The notes beneath the pieces are model-generated. The model did no database searches, was not told where the DNA came from, and saw only the letters and a program-made list of their open reading frames with translations. This document shows, piece by piece, positions 33,260 to 39,551 of a stretch of DNA of 39,551 nucleotides; the stretch's first letter is position 1; every line of letters starts with the position of its first letter. Made by a program: the position numbers and the translations under genes. The stretch covers positions 1 to 39,551 of the forward strand of contig JBJFGR010000112.1 in NCBI GenBank assembly GCA_051892875.1, written 5' to 3'. This DNA is from JBJFGR01 sp051892875. GTDB taxonomy: Bacteria; Pseudomonadota; Gammaproteobacteria; Enterobacterales; Succinivibrionaceae.

Positions 33260-34327
33260 CTAATTTTTATTTCTACGGGTTTCTACGGCATCAGCTAGTT
33301 GAGCTAATAAAATTTCAGTATCTTCCCAACCGATACATGCATCAGTTATACTCTGACCATATGTTAAATCAGCAACACATCCATCTTTTAAATCTTGTCT
33401 ACCTTCAACTAAGTGACTTTCAATCATAACACCGAAAACATTATTTGAACCATTTGAAATTTGATTTGCGATATCAGCACCAACTTCCATTTGCTTCTTA
33501 AATTGCTTACAACTATTAGCATGACTAAAATCAACCATTACAGAAGCTGGTAAATCAGCTTTTGCCAAAGCATCTGCAGCATCTTTAACATGTTTGCTAC
33601 TGTAGTTAGGACCATGATTACCGCCTCTTAATATAATATGACAGTCTTCATTTCCTAATGTTTTAACAATCGCACTGTGTCCAAACTTTGTTACTGATAA
33701 AAATGTGTGTGGTGAACGTGCTGATTGCAAAGCATCAATAGCAATTTTTACAGTACCATCTGTACCGTTCTTAAAACCAACGGGAGCAGATGTACCTGAA
33801 GCTAATTCTCTATGAACCTGTGACTCTGTTGTTCTTGCACCAATAGCCACCCAAGATACAAACTCATCTAAATATTGAGGAGTTAATACATCTAAATATT
33901 CTGTAGCAACAGGCATACCCATTTCATTTATATCTAGCAACAACTTACGGGCAATCTTTAAACCTGCGTTCAAATCATACGAACCATCCATATAAGGATC
34001 GTTAATCAAGCCCTTCCAACCAACTGTTGTACGCGGTTTTTCAAAATACACACGCATTACAATTTCTAATTTGTCGCTATACTTTTTACGAAGATTCAAT
34101 AAACGTTCAGCATATTCCATTGCAGACTTTGTATCATGTATAGAGCAAGGACCTGTTATAACTAATAACCTGTCATCACTTCCAAACATAATATTATGAA
34201 TAGCGTCTCTTGCCTTTACAACTGTTTCTGCAGCCTTATCTGAACATGGATATTTTTCAATTAAGGCGATAGGAGGTAACAAAGGTGTTATCTCTTTAAT
34301 TCTTGTATCAAAAATTTTTACTGTCAT
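33260..34327 (-). CDS. aroG: DAHP synthase, class I (AroG/F/H type)
   Basis: A 355-residue 3-deoxy-D-arabino-heptulosonate-7-phosphate synthase, joining phosphoenolpyruvate and erythrose-4-phosphate as the first step of aromatic amino-acid synthesis. Landmarks are LLVITGPCSIHD with the metal Cys, MRVYFEKPRTTVGWKG, ARTTESQVHRELASG, FKNGTDG, LRGGNHGPNY, and DFSHANS with later GVMIESHLVEGRQ. Which of the Phe-, Tyr- or Trp-sensitive forms it is cannot be settled by eye; AroG is the closest general match. A good promoter lies upstream. Confidence 0.9.
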   Translation of the reverse strand: MTVKIFDTRIKEITPLLPPIALIEKYPCSDKAAETVVKARDAIHNIMFGSDDRLLVITGPCSIHDTKSAMEYAERLLNLRKKYSDKLEIVMRVYFEKPRTTVGWKGLINDPYMDGSYDLNAGLKIARKLLLDINEMGMPVATEYLDVLTPQYLDEFVSWVAIGARTTESQVHRELASGTSAPVGFKNGTDGTVKIAIDALQSARSPHTFLSVTKFGHSAIVKTLGNEDCHIILRGGNHGPNYSSKHVKDAADALAKADLPASVMVDFSHANSCKQFKKQMEVGADIANQISNGSNNVFGVMIESHLVEGRQDLKDGCVADLTYGQSITDACIGWEDTEILLAQLADAVETRRNKN

Positions 34328-34368
34328 TGTTCTATATTCTAATGTTAATTATAAACCTTTAACTACTT

Positions 34369-34386
34369 TACATATCTATATATGTA
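34369..34386. promoter_or_regulatory. Palindrome at the aroG transcript start
   Basis: TACATAT-CTAT-ATATGTA is a 7-bp inverted repeat just downstream of the predicted aroG start point. It does not fit the TyrR box (TGTAAA-N6-TTTACA) or TrpR operator closely. Possible operator only. Confidence 0.35.
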
Positions 34387-34397
34387 CATCTGGATGT

Positions 34398-34426
34398 ATT
34401 GTAATAAGCATATTCCTAATAGTCAA
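34398..34426 (-). promoter_or_regulatory. Sigma-70 promoter of aroG
   Basis: On the minus strand TTGACT (34421-34426) and TACAAT (34398-34403) are separated by 17 bp, about 70 bp before the aroG start codon. Confidence 0.7.
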
Positions 34427-34496
34427 ATTATTAACGTGTTTACTGATAAAAATTTCTACATAATAAACATTCGTATGAACAATAAAAACACCTACC

Positions 34497-34525
34497 TTGT
34501 TAATAAACCTCATAAATGATATAAT
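34497..34525 (+). promoter_or_regulatory. Sigma-70 promoter of msbA-rlhA
   Basis: TTGTTA (34497-34502) and a perfect TATAAT (34520-34525) with a 17-bp spacer, giving a short leader of about 28 nt before the msbA ATG. Confidence 0.7.
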
Positions 34526-34560
34526 TCTCAGGCATTTTTCACAATTTAAGACATTGATTT

Positions 34561-36351
34561 ATGATTAAATTTATAAAAAATAGTAGTTTTTCTGTAGCAT
34601 ATTCACGTTTTATACCTTATGTTTTACCATATAAATACATTGCTATTTTAGGTTTATTATTAACAGCTCCAGTTGGTGCATTAGATGCTATCGTTGCTTG
34701 GTTTTTAAAACCTTTTATGGATAATGTAATGGTTGAAAAACAACCAGAATTTACGAGCTATGTTCCATTTATAATTGTAGGATTTACAATTATTCAAGGT
34801 ACTTTTATTTACTTATCAGAATGGGTTAATGGATATGTAGGGGGAAAAATAACCCTTGATATCAGAAGAGATTTGTATCATAAACTGTTAAAAATGAATA
34901 GTACCTACTATGATACAAATAACTCAGGTTCTATAATTTATAGATATTTCAATGACGCTGAATTAGCATCAACAGGTTTGATTAGTAATTTAAAATTATT
35001 TTTAACAAGAGCATTTTCTTCTATTGGCTTAGTTTGCGTACTTATTTATACCTCATGGCAATTATCAATAATCGCAATTGGTGTTTTATTGGTTTTGGTT
35101 CTTCCTTTAAAAATAGTTCGTAAAAAAATAAAAAAAATAACTACAAAAACAGTTGAAGAATCAACGAGTATCTTAACTCTTTATAATGAAACCTCAAGTG
35201 GTTACAAAATAATAAAAAGTTATAATTTACAGAACTCCATGAAAGATAAATTTGAATTCAGTGCTAATTATTTATTCAAATTGGGCATTAAATTAATAAA
35301 AGAAACTAATTGGTTATCACCTGTTATGCATATAGTTGCAGCTATTGGAGTAGCTATTGTAATTATGTTCGGTGGCAAGTTAATAGTTACTAATACAATA
35401 ACAAGTGGTGATTTTGTTTCATTTATTGCAGCGCTTATAATGCTTTATACACCTTTAAAAGCTATTGGTAATAACTATATAAATGTTCAAAAATCAATTT
35501 TAGCTATTGATAGAATTTTTGAAATATTTGCTATCAATACAGTTGAAGAAAAAGAATCAGCAAAAAATTTAAAAACTTTAAATAATTTCTCAAACACTAT
35601 TGAATTTAAAAATGTTGAATTCAGCTACGATTCTACCCGCAAAATTTTAAACGGCATTAGTTTTACTGCTAAAAAAGGGGAGTCTATAGCTTTTGTTGGT
35701 AACAGTGGTGGCGGAAAATCTACAATATGTGCTTTATTACCAAGACTTTATGAAATCAATAGTGGTGAAATTCTAATAGATGATCAAAATATCAATAATT
35801 TCTCTATTTCATCATTACGTTCTCAAATCTCCTATGTATTCCAAGATAATTTCTTATTCTCTGGTACATTAAGAGATAACATAATTATGGGGAATTTTAA
35901 TGCTACTGAAGAAGATATAAACAAAGCATTAAAAAGTGCTTGTTTATCTGAATTAGTAGAATCCCTTGAAAATGGATTAGATACTTTTATAGGAGAAAAT
36001 GGAGTATTATTATCAGGTGGTCAAAAACAACGTGTTGCTATAGCAAGAGCTTTTATAAAAAATGCTCCTATTGTTATCTTAGATGAAGCAACCAGTGCAC
36101 TTGACAATAAATCAGAGCTAGTTGTTCAAGAGGCTCTTGAAAATCTTATGAAAGATAGAACGGTTTTTATTATAGCACATCGTTTATCAACCATCAGAAA
36201 TGCTACCCATATTCTCGTAGTTAATGATGGCGTTATTGTAGAATCGGGTAATCATGAACAATTGCTTGCACTAAATGGAGCTTATGCAAATTTATACAAC
36301 TCAAAACAAAATAGTAATAAAAATGCTTCAACACAAAATAAAACTATTTAA
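34561..36351 (+). CDS. msbA: Lipid A export ABC transporter MsbA
   Basis: A 596-residue fused half-transporter: six transmembrane helices (about 1-320) followed by the nucleotide-binding domain (about 345-580). Motifs are Walker A GNSGGGKST, Q-loop FQDNFLFSGTLRDNI, signature LSGGQKQR, Walker B VILDEATSALD and switch AHRLST. Length and style match MsbA, the dimeric flippase moving lipid A-core across the inner membrane. The C-terminal tail is Asn/Lys-rich. LpxK is often the neighbour of MsbA but is absent here; rlhA follows 17 bp later. Another type of exporter of this fold remains possible. Confidence 0.88.
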   Translation: MIKFIKNSSFSVAYSRFIPYVLPYKYIAILGLLLTAPVGALDAIVAWFLKPFMDNVMVEKQPEFTSYVPFIIVGFTIIQGTFIYLSEWVNGYVGGKITLDIRRDLYHKLLKMNSTYYDTNNSGSIIYRYFNDAELASTGLISNLKLFLTRAFSSIGLVCVLIYTSWQLSIIAIGVLLVLVLPLKIVRKKIKKITTKTVEESTSILTLYNETSSGYKIIKSYNLQNSMKDKFEFSANYLFKLGIKLIKETNWLSPVMHIVAAIGVAIVIMFGGKLIVTNTITSGDFVSFIAALIMLYTPLKAIGNNYINVQKSILAIDRIFEIFAINTVEEKESAKNLKTLNNFSNTIEFKNVEFSYDSTRKILNGISFTAKKGESIAFVGNSGGGKSTICALLPRLYEINSGEILIDDQNINNFSISSLRSQISYVFQDNFLFSGTLRDNIIMGNFNATEEDINKALKSACLSELVESLENGLDTFIGENGVLLSGGQKQRVAIARAFIKNAPIVILDEATSALDNKSELVVQEALENLMKDRTVFIIAHRLSTIRNATHILVVNDGVIVESGNHEQLLALNGAYANLYNSKQNSNKNASTQNKTI

Positions 36352-36368
36352 AGCAATTAAGGTGTTTT

Positions 36369-38228
36369 ATGAGAACTATTGAACTTTTAGCTCCTGCAAA
36401 AAATTTAGAGTGTGCAATCGCTGCTATAGATAGTGGAGCTGATGCTGTTTACATCGGAGGTCCTTCCTATGGGGCTCGTGTAAATGCTAGTAACAAGATT
36501 GAAGATATTAAATCTATTTGTGATTACGCACATTTATTTGGAGTAAAAGTTCATGTTACTCTTAATACAATTTTAACTGATGAAGAATTAAAAGTTGCTC
36601 GTGAATTAACATTTAAACTCTATGATATCGGTGTTGATGCATTAATTGTTCAAGATTTAGGATTGATTAATGGTCCCTTACCCCCTCTTGAAATCCACGC
36701 AAGTACTCAACAAGACAATTCATCTCTTGAAAAAGTTAAATTTTTGGAAGAAGCAGGATTTGACCAAGTCGTACTAGCAAGAGAATTATCACTAAAAGAA
36801 ATACGCAACATAAAAAACAACACCAATGTTAAATTAGAAGCTTTTATACATGGTGCTCTTTGTGTCGGAATGAGTGGACGTTGTTACCTAAGCGAAGTTA
36901 TTACTGAACGTAGTGCAAATAGAGGTGAATGCGCTCAACTATGCAGAGTCGCACAATCTCTTTATGATAGTAATAATAACTGTTTAGCAAAAGATAAATA
37001 TTTGTTATCACTAAAAGATCTTAATCAAAGTAAAAATTTAGAAGAACTTATTAATATTGGTATTAGTTCTTTTAAAATTGAAGGACGTTTAAAAGATGTT
37101 AACTACGTTAAAAATGTTACTTCATGGTATAGAAAATTAATTGATGATATTATTAAAACAAAAACAGATATTGTTAAAAGTTCCTATGGCACAATAACTA
37201 CATTATATACACCTGATGTTTCAAAAAGCTTTAACAGAGGTTTTACAGAATATAATGCGCATGAAATAAAGAATAATTATGCAAACTTTGATGCCCCAGG
37301 TTTTGTTGGTAATAAAATTGGGACACTTGTGAAACAAAATAATCATTGGTTAAAAATTTGTTTAAATAAAGGTTTACAACTAAATAATGGTGATAGTTTA
37401 AATTATTACGACCAAAATGGTATTTTAAATGGTTTTAGGGTTAGTACCGTTCAGAATGGTAATGAAATTGAAGTTTTTCAAGAACTGCCAAAAATTCAAT
37501 TAAATACTATTTTTTACCGTAATAAAGACGCTGATTTTGAAAAAAAATTAAGTAATCCCAAAGCCACTACCAGAAAACTAAAACTTCAATTAGTATATAA
37601 TGAAACAGATAAAGAAATTATAATAACTGCAATAGATGAAATGAATGACTCTGTTACTGAAATATACACATTAGATGAAATACAAATAGCAAATAATATT
37701 GACTCTTTAAAAAAGAATCTTTTAGAAAAATTATCTAGATTAGGAGATACAATTTATACATTAACTAAGTTAGATTTTAATCTTAAATATAATTACTTTA
37801 TTCCACAAAGTGTACTCAACCAATTACGTCGCAATGTAATATCAAAACTCTATACAAAAAAACAAAATTTAAGACGCAATATAAAACACAACTTTATAAA
37901 TGCCCCACTACTACCTAAATCTGAACAAAATTTAGGTTTTAAAGCAAATATTTTAAATAAATCTGCAAAAGATTTTTATGAAAATCATGGTGCTATAAAT
38001 GTTACTTATGCTCTTGAAAAACATTGTAAAAAACAAACAAATCAATCAGATGTTTCTAATAAAATTATTTTAGTATCGAAACACTGTTTAAGATTTTGCT
38101 TTGGAAAATGCCCGATACACCACCATGTTAAACCAGAAGATCTTTATTTAAAAATTGGAAATGAAACCTTTAAATTAGAATTTGACTGTAAAAAATGTTT
38201 AATGTTAGTAAAAACAATAAATAAATAA
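36369..38228 (+). CDS. rlhA: U32 family 23S rRNA C5-hydroxylation protein RlhA (YdcP)
   Basis: A 619-residue U32 (collagenase-like) protein. The start IELLAPAKNLECAIAAIDSGADAVYIGGPSYGAR, split over a barrel strand and loop, belongs to the family, and the Fe-S cysteines are seen in LCVGMSGRC and RGECAQLCR. The C-terminal cysteine module (KHCLRFCFGKCP and DCKKC) and length match E. coli RlhA (653), which with prephenate makes 5-hydroxycytidine at position 2501 in 23S rRNA, and not the shorter TrhP (YegQ, about 450). Ribosome site AAGGTG precedes the ATG. It is in the same transcript as msbA. Confidence 0.88.
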   Translation: MRTIELLAPAKNLECAIAAIDSGADAVYIGGPSYGARVNASNKIEDIKSICDYAHLFGVKVHVTLNTILTDEELKVARELTFKLYDIGVDALIVQDLGLINGPLPPLEIHASTQQDNSSLEKVKFLEEAGFDQVVLARELSLKEIRNIKNNTNVKLEAFIHGALCVGMSGRCYLSEVITERSANRGECAQLCRVAQSLYDSNNNCLAKDKYLLSLKDLNQSKNLEELINIGISSFKIEGRLKDVNYVKNVTSWYRKLIDDIIKTKTDIVKSSYGTITTLYTPDVSKSFNRGFTEYNAHEIKNNYANFDAPGFVGNKIGTLVKQNNHWLKICLNKGLQLNNGDSLNYYDQNGILNGFRVSTVQNGNEIEVFQELPKIQLNTIFYRNKDADFEKKLSNPKATTRKLKLQLVYNETDKEIIITAIDEMNDSVTEIYTLDEIQIANNIDSLKKNLLEKLSRLGDTIYTLTKLDFNLKYNYFIPQSVLNQLRRNVISKLYTKKQNLRRNIKHNFINAPLLPKSEQNLGFKANILNKSAKDFYENHGAINVTYALEKHCKKQTNQSDVSNKIILVSKHCLRFCFGKCPIHHHVKPEDLYLKIGNETFKLEFDCKKCLMLVKTINK

Positions 38229-38248
38229 TACAAAAATTCTAGCCAATA

Positions 38249-38902
38249 CTAGCAACCATCTCCTAAAACAGTTATTTTTGGAGGTATTATCTCATTATTA
38301 ACAGATTTATATGCAGCTTCATACTTAATACCACAATCTTTTGGTTTATATCCTCTATAAGCTAAATATGCAACCTTCCATTTATTTGCATCACTGTAGG
38401 AATAATAACACATTTCTATATACTTATTACTTGAATCACATACAGCATCAATATTATTTGGAGACATATTTAAAATAGAGTTTTCACTATTTCCGTTTTT
38501 TTCATTATTTACCGCATTTTTTGAAATAATTTGTCCCAAACCTGAATTTCTTGTAGTTCCGTAAGTTATGCCTAAATATCCGTAATTTAGAAAAAAAACA
38601 CCATACTTACCACTATCAGAAGGAGAAGCAAGCTTAATATTTGAACCATCAAAATATACAGCTTTTTGATCACTATTAGGAACACTTGAATCTAAAGAAA
38701 AACCATCAATATTATGAACTACGGCATAAGCATGAAGCATATTATTAGCACTAACAATAGCCCCCTTTACTTCATTAAGGTAAGCCACTCTAGCTGATGA
38801 TTGCATATCCAAAAACCTTGGAACAGCAACTGCAGATAAAATACCTAAAATAACAATAACAATAATTAATTCTATTAAAGTAAAGCCTGAATTATTTCTC
38901 AT
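38249..38902 (-). CDS. MshA-like type IV pilin
   Basis: A 217-residue type IV prepilin. The short leader MRNNSG is followed by FTLIELIIVIVILGILSAVA, with cleavage between Gly6 and Phe7 and Glu5 of the mature form in place. PRFLDMQSSARVAYLNEVKGAI after the hydrophobic helix is typical of MSHA-type pilins. The rest is a variable Asn/Ser-rich globular head with a few cysteines near the end (GDGC) that could form the pilin disulfide loop. No other pilus genes are nearby, so assembly would need a machinery encoded elsewhere. It converges with rlhA. Confidence 0.88.
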   Translation of the reverse strand: MRNNSGFTLIELIIVIVILGILSAVAVPRFLDMQSSARVAYLNEVKGAIVSANNMLHAYAVVHNIDGFSLDSSVPNSDQKAVYFDGSNIKLASPSDSGKYGVFFLNYGYLGITYGTTRNSGLGQIISKNAVNNEKNGNSENSILNMSPNNIDAVCDSSNKYIEMCYYSYSDANKWKVAYLAYRGYKPKDCGIKYEAAYKSVNNEIIPPKITVLGDGC

Positions 38903-39043
38903 ATAACAGTTTTTATACCTCTGTTTTTTTAAGATATTTTAAAATTAAGTTATTTACATTTTCAATAGAGTTATACAAAAATAAAACATAAATCAAAAAA
39001 AATATACCAAAATAGAAAAAATAAAGATTTTAATTAAAAGAAA

Positions 39044-39131
39044 TGGCGGACAGACTGAGATTCGAACTCAGGAACGCTCGCGCGTCGCCGGTTTTCAAGA
39101 CCGGTGCATTCAACCGCTCTGCCATCTGTCC
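39044..39131 (-). tRNA. serT: tRNA-Ser (anticodon UGA)
   Basis: A minus-strand tRNA of 88 nt with encoded CCA. The acceptor stem GGACAGA/TCTGTCC is perfect; the anticodon loop is CTTGAAA with anticodon TGA; a long variable arm (GACGCGCGAGCGTTC region) marks it as a class II serine tRNA; the T arm holds GTTCGAATC. It reads UCA and other UCN codons. Confidence 0.97.
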
Positions 39132-39551
39132 ACTGATTGGATGTCTGCTATTATATAGAATAATTATGGTTTGTAAAGTTTTTTTTTAAATTTTTATAAA
39201 TTATTTCTTAATACATTGATTCTTCGAACATACTCTAACATTCTAATCTAAAAAATTAAGTTATATCTTTGCTATTCAATCCTTCATTATCCAATACTTC
39301 ATTCTTGTATTTTAGGAGTTATTGCTATGTCAATATAACCATCCTACTGTTCATAGATAAACACTATATTCATTATGAATTTTTGCATAAATTTCAAAAG
39401 ATTTTAAATTAGGATTGAGCAATAAAACAACTAAAGCTACCAACCATAAACTATTTATATATTGAATAAAAATGTTAAATACCCCATAAAGGAGTTCCTG
39501 TGTTTAGGAGTTTTTAACCATTAAAAAGCACCCAAAGTCTTATGGGGTAAT
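39132..39551. other. Intergenic region at the window's edge
   Basis: AT-rich stretch upstream of the tRNA without a credible open frame. The last 70 bases form a palindromic element, listed separately. Nothing else is recognised. Confidence 0.6.
39480..39549. repeat. 70-bp nested inverted repeat
   Basis: TACCCCATA and TATGGGGTA form the ends (10-11 bp allowing one bulge), and inside them TTTTTAA-CCA-TTAAAAA makes a second hairpin (about 39511-39527). It could be a small REP-like or MITE-like element, or the end of a larger mobile element running beyond the window. Confidence 0.55.

Overview
The window is AT-rich DNA from a Gram-negative gammaproteobacterium. The housekeeping genes are of gamma type: a LuxO-like regulator, murI, ycgL, minCDE, serA of E. 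coli type, aroG, msbA, rlhA and an MshA-like pilin. Low G+C and an AAA-ATPase-like/PD-(D/E)XK gene flanked by short inverted-repeat elements would suit an anaerobic gut lineage such as Succinivibrionaceae; that placement is inference only.

Region 1 (1-3272) is accessory and decayed. On the minus strand it holds the N-terminal fragment of a KorB/ParB-type plasmid partition protein (329-496), abutting in another frame the C-terminal end of a DUF6273-like surface domain (187-345). The codon pattern of that second fragment and a hairpin just after its stop recall the variable repeat of a diversity-generating retroelement. Next comes an AAA-ATPase-like + PDDEXK_9 gene (1021-2805) between two 102-bp elements whose outermost 26-bp ends are perfect inverted repeats.

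Region 2 (3273-3952) is gloC, ending at a hairpin terminator shared with the convergent operon.

Region 3 (3963-21355, minus) is the centre of interest: an 11-gene, 17.4-kb operon with gaps of at most about 20 bp and several start/stop overlaps. In order of transcription it encodes a coiled-coil lipoprotein, SrfB (Hsp70/actin-like ATPase), SrfC (dynamin-like GTPase), a membrane-anchored protein with a Sel1-like end, a secreted VWA protein like the periplasmic part of PpkA, an ABC ATPase, an FtsX/MacB-type permease, a secreted FGE/SUMF1-fold protein, a SrfA protein, a coiled-coil lipoprotein and a second SrfA protein. Lipoprotein + ABC ATPase + permease + FGE-like protein + PpkA-like VWA matches the part list of the TagQRST-PpkA surface-sensing module of some type VI secretion systems. 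Here it is joined to SrfABC, with no T6SS structural gene in view. I infer an envelope-spanning machine with two cytoplasmic nucleotide-driven motors.

Region 4 (21450-26430, minus) has a LuxO-like sigma-54 activator, murI and ycgL, which could read through into the srf operon, then btuB under a cobalamin riboswitch. Region 5 (26772-28931, plus) is minCDE, with an unusual N-terminal extension on MinD and a C-terminal extension on MinE. Region 6 (29037-39551) has a flavodoxin-like reductase with a secreted partner, a MATE transporter, serA and aroG, msbA and rlhA, a type IV pilin, tRNA-Ser(UGA), and a palindromic element at the window's edge.
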